A DNA stretch of 64,000 bases from Spongilla lacustris (Eukaryota; Porifera; Demospongiae; Spongillida; Spongillidae). The stretch lies in contig OX442415.1 in NCBI GenBank assembly GCA_949361645.1, positions 9,517,254-9,581,253 on the forward strand, read 5' to 3'. Positions 1 to 13,200 of this stretch are shown here, piece by piece. Each line of letters opens with the position of its first letter. The first letter of the stretch is position 1. The position numbers were made by a program, and so were the translations under genes. A model generated the notes under the pieces. The model had not been told where the DNA came from, searched no databases, and worked only from the letters and a program-made list of their open reading frames with translations.

Positions 1-940
1 GAAACAGTGCTTGTCTCCATGCATTTTTCTTTAATCAGCATCACCCCATATGCTCTGAACACAGCAACATTACGTGACTTTTTTGTGAATATATGTAACC
101 TGAATGAAGCTTCCAAATTTTGCTTCTTCAATTAAAACATTTGAACCATTTAAGCTGTGATCATGGGATCACATCACACAACAATGAGCAATTAAATGTA
201 AACAAAGATTTCAAAGTATGACCTTAGTTAGTTTGACACCGGCTAAGATTAAAAATTACCATTATGAGTTCAAGGTTTCTGGGACTCAAATATCCATATA
301 ATTTTTTAGCAGCTTGGTACCACCATTAATTGAAGCCATTTAGTCTGGCTTTTAGGATTTATTCGTAATCAAAACTCTGGATCTGTTCTATGATTTTTGA
401 GTCTTTTAGCAATCTACTTACTTGATATAGGTTTATCAACATTTACTTGGGGTACACTTATTGACAAACCACAATGTCACAAAACAGAGCTACTATGATT
501 TTCATGTAAAAACAGGATAATACTGGCTTCAATTATCCAACTTATAATCATATGGGTACCCCAGAGACCTTTGAGTATTTTTTACTCCAACTAATTGTTA
601 GAATCCTCGCAAATGCTACAATCTAAACCAATTTTCTCAACCAAAGTTAAGCCTGCGAACTTGCCACATATATAGGCAACCCCGAGGGGTATCCATATAA
701 TTAAACGAACCCTTACATTCTGTACTGGAGTCACACTACAAAAAGGTGAAGGTGTTTTAAATTATTCATACTTTATCTCTCACCAATCTTTGTTTGCATT
801 AAATGATTGTGATTTAATTGATCATTGTTGTGTAGAAATGGTGGCTGGATGTGAAAATCCAATTGCCATGATCACAGAGTAAATGGTTCACTGAAACGTT
901 ATAATTGAAAAGGGGGGGGGGGGGGGGGAAGCATAAGGTG
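1..940. repeat. Left flank of the ~47-kb duplication (copy A)
   Basis: I see no gene here. Positions ~120-900 match 48,225-48,905 in the same orientation with small indels, for example the shared stretches about a weak ATCATGGGAT word and TAGAAATGGTGGCTGGATG. A 17-base poly-G run lies at 912-928 and is absent from the other copy. The stretch marks the 3' side of gene A. Confidence 0.7.
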
Positions 941-1830
941 TGGAACATTCTAGAATTGAGGACTATAAAATGTATTTTGCATGTACACATACAGTTGGGG
1001 CATGATATATGCTGACATTACACCTGCCCATGTAATTACATGAAAGCATTTGTTAATTGGCCCTTCAAAAGCAGAGTGGTTAAAACTATCTGATGCATAA
1101 ATTGTTGAAATTGAAGCATTTAACAATGCATAAAGTTTCGATATGTTTGAATCATGGCATGTGGGAGGTGGGGTGGGGAGTTTGCTTCCCATAAAAACCT
1201 CTTATTATTGCTATTCAAAGGTGATGACTTTCCACTATTCTGATATATGGGCAACTTGCTGAATAATGCACTACTGAGCCTTATAAACATACACCATTCA
1301 TAGAAAACTGCACAAACTCTGTGATTGCATGCCATCATTAAGTGGAGCTTGATTTAGTGTCTAATGTCCTGGGGCTTGGACCACGGAACACATTTTTACA
1401 TCACAGGGTACCTTTCTTAAATTGCTACATTGTATACGTAATAGTCCTTATTATAAATTCTGTTTGGGTCTAAGCTTTGAAGGTGTAATACCTTTTGCCG
1501 TCATGTAGGAAAGATATTAAATGACAACATTTTCAGTTGTGCATGACAAAATATACAGGGTGTTTCTCAAAAAGTTTATAAATTAGCCACAAGCAGTTAA
1601 TTACATGTAACTGGCACATGTAATTGTTTAGACAGCAAAAGAAGACTTGCAGGTGAAAGAATAACCCTTTCATGGTTAATTAATATTGATCAAAGTCTCA
1701 AGACCGCTATTCGTTTCAATGGACCCTTTGCAAGAAAGATCGGAAGTACGATAAATGTCACATCTGGAGTAAAAACCACAGCGGTTGCCTAGAGACATTG
1801 TGTCACGTCCACGGACCTTTGCGTAATAAA

Positions 1831-1905
1831 ATGGCAATGCTCGGAGTCTGCTCAGACATTGATCCTTCGGCCGATCCAGTTCCTGATCAAACTATGCTGC
1901 CAACA
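1831..1905 (+). CDS. Possible first coding exon, unidentified plus-strand gene
   Basis: An ATG at 1831 opens 25 in-frame codons (MAMLGVCSDIDPSADPVPDQ...) that end exactly at a consensus splice donor (ACA|GTAAGT). I do not recognise the peptide and found no convincing downstream exon on this strand before gene A starts at 3.86 kb. It may be chance; composition is richer in GC than its surroundings. Confidence 0.15.
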
Positions 1906-3850
1906 GTAAGTTTGACCTAGTCTGACATACCCAGAGCCTTTTAAAGCCATCCATTGGTATGTCAGACTCGGTCAAGGTTACTCCTATTTAGAAGTTATTC
2001 AAAATCAAAATCTTGATTTTTTGATATTTGCAAAGAACTTCGTCAGTTTAGGGGCCATCGTACCTTGATTAAGTGGTTTGAATTTAGTAATGAGTTTAAG
2101 ATTCAACAAAATGTTGGAGCTTTTGGAGCCTTTAAAAAGCTGAGTTTTTCTTTAGGTTACATTGAGAAGTATTAATTCGTTTTCATTAATTTTAATTTCT
2201 TTGATTTTATTATTAAATTTTAGTTTGTTTGCATCAAAATATAAGCCTGCATTATTTAGTGCATTTAGCAACAATCAACTATTTGTGATTGATGATTTTC
2301 TTTGATTGAGAAACAATTCTTTATTTATAACATATGGATTTATCTTTTTAATTAAATCAATTTGCCCAAATTCAGATGCAGCACTTCAAATCCGGACTGA
2401 TCAGTCATTGTAGGTCCCATATTAATGTTAGCTACATGGTTGTGTCATACTGGAACAAAAATTCAAAATGTGAATATAATCCAAGTTTCTTTACTTCATT
2501 GTTTACCTTTTTTTTTAAAACAACCTTTTCATGTACAGAAGAAGTAAAAGTTCTCTTACATGAAGGATCAAATGTTACAATCAAAAAACGTCATTTTATG
2601 TCTCTTCATTTGGAGCACCGGCTGTAGGCACCATGTATGGGTGTGGCAATGTGGCGGGGATTAGGAGTAAAGGGCTCTTCCTGCATTAGGTGCAGGTGTA
2701 TATGTTATTGACTGATTTTCTATGGCTTTATTGATGGTATATGTATATGGGTGTGGGCATATTTAATTATACTCATTGACAATGAGTTCATTGCCCTTAC
2801 CACCAGAGTAAAGATACTGCTCTGTAAGTAACGTAGCTGCCAGGGATGCTCTATTTAGCGAGTCTATCATAAACAGTAGGGCCAGTTAGAGCACTAGCTC
2901 CTGTCCCATCCTAGCTGGTATTGACATAAATCTGAAGAACAGTGGCTTCAGATGGACTGCATGACAGGCATGTAATATGCCCTACCTAATGTATATATGT
3001 ATGTACATGTATGAGATTGTATATTTCCACAGGTGGACGAGTTTCTTTTTTATTCAGCTTATTCATTACATGTTGTATACATGTAATAGGCATGCTAATA
3101 GTTAATGCATTAGCACATAACACCAAAATGGCTTTGGGCCAAAGAAATTGGCTTCACATCTTGGTTTGGCATATCTTCTGTTGCCCACACTTTCTGTTGA
3201 TCCATCTTTGTTCGTTGCAAGTAGTTTTCCATTGTTACTGATGATTTCAAGTAACTAGACATCGAGTAGGATTGCTAAGTGCTGCATGATCCTCTTGACT
3301 CCCAGTTATTTCTTGTGCCACAGCTCTAAAAAAGCAATTCCCATCACCTTTAATGCGACCACGTACATGTATATGGTCCAGACAGGTTTTCATATATTGT
3401 GATCACGATTCCCTTTCACAAATTGAAGTCCTACTACACTACACATATTATTTTAGCCAATTGCCTCCTCCCAAGATATAGTTGCTGATTTATAATCAAT
3501 GTATGCCCCTCCCATCTTCTGAACAGGTATGGCATGTGGGCTACAAGTCTAATGGATCAAGAATTGCAGTGAACAGGCATGCTATGTGTATGAATTTCAA
3601 GTGTAACTCAATATGTAACATCATCACTGATCAGGATACCATGCAGACATACACATGTACACATGGAGCTAGTAGTATCAACATAATTTGTAGATGAACT
3701 TGGATATACCAATGACATAAAAAATCAGTCCCCAGACCACACAATCTTTCATGCATTTGACAACTCTTGTAATGATTTTCTGAGCTCTAAAAACAACACA
3801 TACAATGATGGTACTGTCAACGGTTACTTCTTCAATCCTGATCAATCATA
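1906..3850. other. AT-rich spacer, no gene recognised
   Basis: Only short open frames without recognisable motifs occur. The part from ~3,500 to 3,700 (around TCTTCTGAACAGGTATGGCA) is also present at 50,620-50,760 and, in shorter form, at 48,145-48,220, so it belongs to the long duplication. Confidence 0.5.
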
Positions 3851-3854
3851 TCAC

Positions 3855-4117
3855 TCACAAGCCTGTCTTCCTCAACACATCTATCAGTGTTGACCAGGTC
3901 AATGGCTTCATACCCTTTCCCTGAAGCCATTGCTGGAGTATGGCCATGTTGATACGTTGAGCATTCTTTAGATGTTCAATCTCCAATGCTTCCACTATGG
4001 CTCCAGTCTTATCCTCCAGTAGAAATATACCAAAGGTGGAATACTTTGCTCCAACCTGCACAGCTACATTCAGCTTCTCATCAGAGAAGGATAATAGTTC
4101 AGGCATAGTGGGTGTGC
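3855..4117 (-). CDS. Death-domain exon, gene A (C-terminally shortened)
   Basis: The exon starts after a CCCACCAG acceptor (phase 1) and encodes 86 residues beginning GTPTMPELLSFSDEKLN. A six-helix death-domain-like pattern follows, including the hallmark segment TWSTLIDVLRKTGL near the end. Death domains mediate homotypic contacts in apoptotic and immune signalling. Compared with the gene B exon at 51,097-51,395, the reading frame ends 12 residues early at a TGA, removing the tail ALADKIEGLKN that completes the last helix. It closes the Roco gene, and no further coding exon is seen to its left. Identification rests on the pattern and on its place after a Roc-COR module. Confidence 0.7.
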
Positions 4118-4245
4118 CTGGTGGGAGGGGCACACAATATATTACAAATGACACATAAAACATAGCTACGAAGAATACCCTCCCATAGTACATCCTGTAC
4201 ATGTGGCCCCCATATGTAACATGTGTACACATGTCAGTGGTGAAT

Positions 4246-4276
<31 letters not shown>

Positions 4277-7200
4277 AGGGGGGTATACCCCCTCCCCCGG
4301 CAAAGCCTGTTATTAAAAAATTCATGACTTCTTACGGTACGCATGACGATATTAATGGGGGCAATGATCCTTCCAATAGTGGTAGGTGGAGTGATTGTTA
4401 TAAATGTCCCAGCCCACAGGATATTGTTAAATATTCCAATCTATATATACAACTTACCTGGTTATAGCATGTTTCTACACAATAATGCTATGTTTTGTGA
4501 CATTAAAATTGCAAAGCGGCTGGGGCTCCAACCCAGACCTCGATGGGGGAGCTTACAGTTCTCCCCCATACCCACTTGTTGGTGGTAGGTCTGCCACGCC
4601 CTTGCACTTATATCACTTTGCCCCCCTCCCGCTCCAAAATCCTAGATCCGCCCCTGCATGTGGCCCCCCATACATAAATGTACATGTGCCCCCCCCCCCC
4701 CCCATACATAACATGTACATGTGATGCCACATACATAACATGTACATTTGGCCCCCCATGCATATGTGGCCCCCCCCCCCCCCCCCCCCCCCGGATTTAG
4801 GGGGGGGGGCAACCTGGGTGACCACTCTTTTACCTGCTGAATCTTATCAGAGCTGTTATACCTGTGCAAGTTCGTATCACGGTATAGCTTATAAATAATG
4901 TGATGACCTCCTTCCAATTTGTTATTGTTCCCATGCAAAAAAGTAAGGTTAGTGAGTCCCTAACCAGATTATGGAGAGGGACTTGATTCCATGCCGCACC
5001 TGCTCGTACATATAAAGCCTTATTAATGTGGGTTTCATTGGTTCCAAAATGGAAACGTTTCAGTTCCCCTCATGCCCCCTACATGTAGCTGGGTCTGTGC
5101 CACATGTCCCCTCCCTCACATGTTACAATACAATGCACTTAATGATACAATGCTTAAGGTATGCACCATCAACTAGTATTATAGTTAACAGTTAATATAA
5201 TGTAGTTCATGTTACATGCATATATATCTCCATCCTGAATAAAACTATAGCCTGTGCATAATATAAATGCAGACACACTTTCATTGGAGGTGTATCTACT
5301 GACCTTCCAATGGCATGGTTTGACCTACAAGCTCTGATAGGAGTGGTGAAGAGGAGGCTGCAGAAGTAGAAACTACAAGAAGAGATCAGGATAGTCTAAT
5401 ATTCCCCCTGTGTACTAAGTCCTAAAGTGGTGCCATATACATGTATAAGTACACAATCACAAATTTGTAAGCATTTGTATAATAAATTAATAAATAGCCA
5501 CACCTACATGTACTCAATAAATCATAGTTTTCACATGCACTACATAGTGCTCCTAACCTAAAAGTTCAGATTTGATTTTGGTTTTTCAGTTGTAGCCAAG
5601 TGAACACAATGTGAGTACGTATCATTGCTTTTTAAAACTTATACCATTAACAATTAAAAATCTATTGCTTCAACGTTAACTAGTTGCCTAAAAACCCTGG
5701 TTTAAACTGCTGTTTGTTTATCCTACCACACAATTTATCATACAAAAATGACAGCTACATGTGAAAAATGTTGTTTTCTTTGCTACAGCATGCTGAACAA
5801 TTCAAAAGTTACAACTGAAAATATAATACTCGAAGGTAAACAACTGTATCATTACATACATAAATACATCTGTGCAGTCTGTAACCACACCCACTCAATA
5901 ATAGTATTAATATTCTTTTAAAACTTATACCGTTTTAAAAGAATATTAACAATCTATTGCTTCAACATTAACTAGTTGCCTAAAAACCCTGGTTTAAACT
6001 GCTATCCTACCACACAATTCATCGTACAAAATGTAAAAAATGTTGCTTTCTTTGCTACAGCATGCGAAATAATTCAAAAGCTTCAAATATAATACTCAAA
6101 GGTAAACAACTGTATCATTACATATATAAAAATATCTGTGCAGTCTGTAACCACACCCACTCAAAGATTTGCGCAGGAACAATACAAATATAGGCACAGT
6201 GTCTGTACTGACCATCCAAATGTGGCACGGCTTGGCCTGCCAGCTCTGAAGGAGAGGGAACCACACCACTAGGCACTGCAAGACAGAGGTGTGGTTATAA
6301 TCCCTTAGCCACACCCACCAATAACCTCACCTCCTACAAGGTATGGCAGACAAGGTTCTATTTTCAGCCATTCACCCACCACCACATGCTTTTGGCCACT
6401 TACATCAACAATACACGTATCTCCTTTAGGAAGGGCCTTCTTTAATAAGGACAGCTCTACCTTAGTGTCATCAGAGTGGTCTGAGCTGGCTTCAGGAGGA
6501 CAGGAGATCACGTCTAAAACCTCTACATGTGGACAGAATTCCTGACAAGCCTTCTTAATGACAGCTAAAACACGGTGTGCTAATTCTAGGTCTGTCTTCT
6601 CAGGGAAGGACATAGCCATGGAGAGGGACTGGAACATCTCATTCATCTCAACCATGGTGGTCACTCCTGTCTCACTTACCCACTTTACACCCCTGCTCCA
6701 CACATCACAGCGACGATTCAGGTGAGAGTGGAGGGGTGTGGCCTGTACTGTGGGTAGTGCAAACTCAAAAGGCAGTCTACGGAGAAGGACATGAAGAAAG
6801 CGTGGTGTGAAGAACTGGTTGGTACACTTCACAATCATGGACCATCCAAAACTGCCACTGGGAACTGTGGCACTGCTTGGTCTGTCAACCTTGACAAGAG
6901 CTGGGAAGAAGAGGAGGGGACCAAGGTCACGGCTGGATGAGCCTTCAGGTGCCATGTTTGTATCCACCCGGGATAGGTCCACTGGTTGACACAACTCAAA
7001 GTGGATCATAAACTGTGTTATCATTTCAATGTTGTACTCTGGAAATGCCTTCTCAAGTACTGCTCTGGGTACTATCCCAGTATTACTGGCTAGTTGGGTA
7101 TACTCCTTAAGAGAGGGATCTGCAAATATAACACCATTGACCTTCTTAAGAATGCTCTCTTTATTAAGGACTATCCAGCTATTAAGGGGGTGTTCAGATG

Positions 7201-10200
7201 GAACAAAGACAATCAAACCCTTTTCTGATAAGGTCTTTAGAATTGGAATAATTTGAGGGATATCAGCTGGTATAAGGTTGTCTGGATCAGCCTTGATACG
7301 TACAGCTAGGTCAGAGAAGGATATGGCATCAATATCTGAAGGTAGCTTCTCCTTAAAGAAGGCAAGTACCATGTGACACATCATGGAGATTGAAGGACAC
7401 ATACTTACGACATCTTTGTTTATTTTATGCAATAGGTCCCTGAACTGATCCATCTCATCACTGTATATCTTTAGGAGGTTTAGGGCTACAACCTTTACTA
7501 AATTTTGGTGACTAATGGCAGTCTTAGCCATTAACTGTAGAGTGTTCAGTTTCGTGGTCACCTGCTCTGGTGTTAGCAGGTCAGCATGTGTGCCCACTAC
7601 TATGACTGATGACTTCTGGGGACACTTGTGGCACACACCATCAATCATTGTAGCCCAGTAGTAGAGCTCCCTGATGATGGCTTTCAGAGTCCTTCCTTAG
7701 GTCCTGCAGGAGAATAAAGATGCCTGGACTATGGAGGGAGATGGCTTCCAGGCATGCAGAGTGGCTAGAGAAGTAGTGGTCATGTCCAGCCAAGTCATAG
7801 ATAACCATATTGCTGTAGGGACTGTCAACTTGATGGGGAATGATCCCAGCAGTAAGAGGTTCTACCACATCTTGTCGTCCAAATACACGCTAAAGGAATA
7901 GTTTATAAATGTCGTTGAACTACACGTAAATGTAGACTGATGTACATGTATGTACACGTATTTCATTTGGTAGCAGCGTTTCCCACAGCATAGCAAAAAG
8001 AGGGCGCTCCGCCCTGTTTGAATTTTCCAGAAAATGGGCGTGGTCATATAACTAATTTACATGTACTCGCCGTTCGCCGAGCGCTCGCTTAAAGCGATCA
8101 TGAAACACAAATCACGATTCATCGAATCGAACGCGCGCAACGGTTGAATTGGCCGACGAAGTCATTCGCATGCGAGCGTGGGCGGTACCGCATGCATCAT
8201 TAATTATTCATGAGCGCCCTGTTTCAAAAGCATTCTGTGGGAAAAACTGGGTAGTGCCGAAAGATTAAGTACTTGGTTGTGTTTCTGTTCCTCAAGCTCA
8301 TAAGATCCAGTATTTATTACAACCCAACTCTCTATACCTCTTCCTCACCCTCCCATGACACCATAGATATGATGACACTTAGCAGGACTCCATTCTACTG
8401 GCTTTAGAGTAGTGTTCAATACGCTTACAGCAATGGATGATACAATTTTGTAATATCAGAAGTGGAGTATGGTTGATAGTTCATTGAAGTACAGTCCAAC
8501 TGTCCTTCATTCGGCAATTATTCATATCTAAATTTATTGCATACGAAGTCCGCGACAGCATCGAAGAAGTAAAAATAACATGGTACTTTTTTTTACATTA
8601 TTGGAGTATTTGGGGTCCGAATAGTAGGTTTTATGTACTATTTTGAGTAGCCCAATTTGCTGAACGTAAAATTCAGCACGATGAATAGTAATGAGTTAAC
8701 TATTAGCGTTTGCTTGGCGGCATTGTACTAATTAAAAGGTGCAAAGTAATACATGCAACATCCCTCTCTATATCTATCTCGGTTAGTGCTAAGTAAACAG
8801 TTCAGTGAGTTGTTTTTGTATACACGCCGTAAGAGGTGTCTAAAGATGGCGCCGTAATGAGGCAATAACGTAATAGTATTGAAAACCAGCTTCTACGTTG
8901 AAAAGGAGATTTTTTGTATTTCAAGATACCATTACACGTAGAATTGAAATATGATTTTGTTTCTGCATGCGGTACTAAATTATAGTCAAATTGGAAACAA
9001 AAATAAAAGTACCCCCAATACACTTGAAAATTTCAACAAGGTTTTGAGCAACACAAGGGGCTCATTTTTATAGCATTTGTAGCTGACATACATTATTTTA
9101 CCACATAGCGTAATCATGGACATGAATTTGATGTTATTCATTAAGAAGCCATTAACTTATACTTCCTCGATGCTGTCGCGGACTTTAAAAACCATGGCTT
9201 TGGAATTCGTTAGTTGCAAGCATTGATTAGTGTTAGCGGTAATACAGTATAACTATAAAATACACAAAACATAGATGCATTGGATTTTAGATAAATGTTA
9301 TGGAAAGCAACCACAGCTTGGTTGGAGTACGTACTATCACATGCACTCAATTTTGATATACAGTAGTGGTAAAATAACATCTTAGTGCTACAACAGAGAG
9401 ACAAATATAGTCCCATCCCCAGATCATATTAACTGAAAAGTAATGGTGACTGGTATAACGTCTAGGTTGCTTGCACTTAGAACTTTAACTTATGCACGGA
9501 GTTATATATTGGGCATAATAACATTCAGCTACTAGGCAACTACTTGCCCAATATTAAATTCCATGCACCCGGTAGAAACGGATTTTTGATCAGTAATCAT
9601 GCATCAACCATGTATAGCAAACATTGTTGCTATGATGGTTGAGTCTCTAACACCCAGAGGCACAACATAGAGGGCCAGCAGACACAAGGGACAGACACAC
9701 ATCACACATATAATCTGTTCTCACCTTCACAAAACGGGTTGCTGTTGGCTTTGAAAGGTTGATGATCGCCTTGAACAAGAACAAGCAAATAATATATATT
9801 AAGCATGGTGTGCATTAATAGAGATGCTTTGGTTGAAAAAGTCCCCTAATGATTTGGCATGTCTTGTTGATGACACATTCACAGTTATAATCTTTAGCTA
9901 TCGTTTTGGTACAGCAGGAATACTTTGCAAACCACCAAAATAATAATTACATGTACATGTAGTATTCAGCCACCACAAAGTGCAAACCATTATGGACCCA
10001 AGCTATGCAGAGGCAACGGAAGGTGTTTTGTGTGTGGGGGGTGGGGTGGAATAAAGTATGAATACATAATAAGTGGGCGAGGCACAAAATGTTATTGTAG
10101 CATCAGGTGATTTCGCCAGTATGAAGTAGTCGCCAGCATATAAATAGTAAGTCTGGATTTTTCTGTATGTTAAAACAACCCTAATATTTAGTACCACACT

Positions 10201-13200
10201 ACCTACATGTACACTACCCTAGTTCAAATATTGTCTTTCTGTTCTATTTCTAGAGTCTGGTTCAGTGCACACGTCTTGGGGGACTGTAGGGCACACATTT
10301 GGGGGTTAACTTGGGCGGAGCTCTGCGGGCCCTACTAAGCCAGCTAGCCAAGCCTGGACCAGTGTCCTGGCTTGGTACACAGGTCAGCCGGTGGTGGTGC
10401 CCCACTGTTTGGGAATTTGGGTACAAAGAACAGGCTTGTGGGATACTCCTGCCCTTGCCCCCATTTGCTGCCAATCAGTGGTTACAGGGACGGGTCGTGC
10501 TCAGGCAAGCTACACCTGCAATATATGTTGACAACATGTAAACAACATGTTGCTCAAGTGGCAAAGTAATGATAACACCCACCACACGTGTGCATTATTT
10601 GAAAAAGTAAGGTTACTTATTGCAGCGGCTCATGTACATGTAGCTAGATCCAAAAATGGCGTCCACTCCGCCTGAACCATGACCCAGCCATTAGTTGTAT
10701 TCTTTCGATCACTACATCTCTTTTAGGGCTTTGCCATTCATAATAGAGGAAGTGGTTTGAGAATGCTACTGGTAAGCATGTACATGTATCTACATGTATT
10801 TATATATGTTGGGTGTAGCCCAGTGCCATAAGCTTGCATGTGCCTAACTATGTTGAAACTCCGAATCATCTTGTCTGCGTTTTATTTATATTAATGCTTG
10901 TATGCAATTGAACCAAGTTTTCAAGAACCACCATGATACAACCAAAGCTCACTCCCAAACTACACACAGGTCACACCACTCCCACATAAACACACCCTCC
11001 CACATGCATACTGGTACCATTATACCACTCGATCAGTATTTAAAAGGTACTAGTGCTGCACCCAAACCCAAAGCCCTGTACAACACAACAGCACATCACG
11101 CATAACACAACGGACAACCCAAAGCCTCAAACATAAGTCACAGCCATGCTATGTGTTGCTGTACATGGTGTGAGTGTGCATAATCATGGTTGCTTGCACT
11201 GTATGCTTATTGTACGTGTGTGTGGTACATTTTACACATGTATGTGCATGCATGTGCCATGGACACAACACCCTATGTGTACATTTAAATACCACACATG
11301 CATATACAGCACTACAATGTAACACACATGGGGAGTGGTGTGATGCTACCTGTGAAATCCAGTCACACACACCTGATACCTCGAGTACACATACTCCCTT
11401 GTCACATACCCACTTTAGATGCACCATTCTGTACATCCACCCACTCTACACACACTCCCTCACTCTACCTACACACACTCCGTCACACACGCACTCTACG
11501 CACACTCCCTCACACACACACTCTACACAATTTCCTCACACCCACTCACTCTACACACACTCCCTCACACCCACACACTCTACACACACTCCCTCACACC
11601 CACCCACCCACTCAATGCACATACCCTCACTCACACCCACTCTACACACACTCTCTCACACCTGCACAAACTGGAAGATCAGAGGCGGATCCAGGAATTC
11701 AGCAAGGGGAGTCCGACATGAATAATAGACGAGGGGAGGGGGCACGCACATTTTTTTTGCATGTTATTCCATACATGTAGATACATGTATCAATAGTGTA
11801 GTAGAGGGATTGGAAACTGAGGCAGCCACTTGCACTCAGTTAAGTTCTTGTTCCCAGGTTTATGTGGATTTTAAATGGGTGTGTTTCATCGGTCAGTTTC
11901 GTCAGATTTGTACATGCACTTATTAATAGTTATTATTTCGATACTTGAGCCACTAAAAATTTGCATCCATACTCAGATAATCTACTTCAAGCAATGAACA
12001 ATATTCTATTTGTCCCCTGTACATCAGTTGCATAAATCTTTGAAAAACACCTAGTTCTTCAGAGGCGTAGGAAGGTCTTATAAAGTGTAGCGGCTTACGT
12101 TACGATATAGAAATGAGAGGGGCACAGAGGGGGTGGGTGCGAGAAGGGGCCGTGCCCCCTCCCGCCCAGCTAGGGGGTATGGGGAAGCGCTGTAAACTCC
12201 CACATTGTGGTCTGGGGCGGAGCCCCAGAAGCTTTGCTATTTGTGCAAGTTTTATGTTCAAAAGTCATACGAAATTTGATCACTTTTCATGAACAGCTAT
12301 ATACTGTAGACTTGAATCTTTTATGAAAGAATGCAATTATGTGATCAAAGTGCTATATTTCAATGGGTTTACAGAAATGTACAGTGCTGTCCACCCACAA
12401 GTTCACACGCATGCGCGCTCGACTCGCACTCGACATGCGCGTGACTCGATTGAGTGCAATAATGACTGGCGCGCCTTAACTCAAAGGCAAACAGCTGGAA
12501 CAAAAACATATTCTTTTAATAGCTTGAAACTAATGTAATGATCTGTAGGTATGCCGTAAATAGACCCCTTTCATATGACGTCAAAAATCACAAGAAATAA
12601 TAATTTAATGAATTTCATTTGAGGTTAATTCAATTCATATTCAATGCTGTCCGCCATCTTGGTACACATGAGTATGTTTACAGTTTTTTATTGTTTATGC
12701 CTGTTTTGGGTCTCGTAATACTTTTATATTCTTACCATGGAATGACGTCAGTGCCCACTGTAAAAAAATAAAACCAAACCCATAATCACTTACTGTGAAC
12801 GTACAGTAATAACCTAAAGCTTTGTTTTGCCCATACCGTCCTATAGTAACTTGTGCACCAAGATGGCGAACAACAAATAATTTTAATTTCAATGAATGTC
12901 GTTGCTCACGTGATGAAAAGGGTCTATAGGCACTTGAGTGATGCTGGCAACAGCACGCGTATCGAGGGCTAATAGCACTCGCTAATTGACATGTGCGCGA
13001 CTTGCGTGCGAGTGTGAACTTGTGGGTGGACGGCACTGTAATACCCCAAGTACACATAATTCCTCGTAACACTCACTTTAGATGCACCATTCTCACATCC
13101 ACCCACTCAACGCACACTCCATCAAACCCACACACTCTACACTCCCTCGGACCCACCCTTCTAAACACTCCCTCACACCCACCCACTCTATGCTACACGC

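Noticed and set aside
11680..12382. A complete transposon starting at CAGAGGCGGATCCAGG
   Set aside because: No complementary right end or flanking duplication could be found before the next element, so only an orphan end is claimed.
12695..13072. 125-codon minus-strand frame, also at 58,073-58,441
   Set aside because: It spans the inverted repeats of the TA-flanked MITE. Both copies have it only because the element is shared, and no domain or splice signals are seen.
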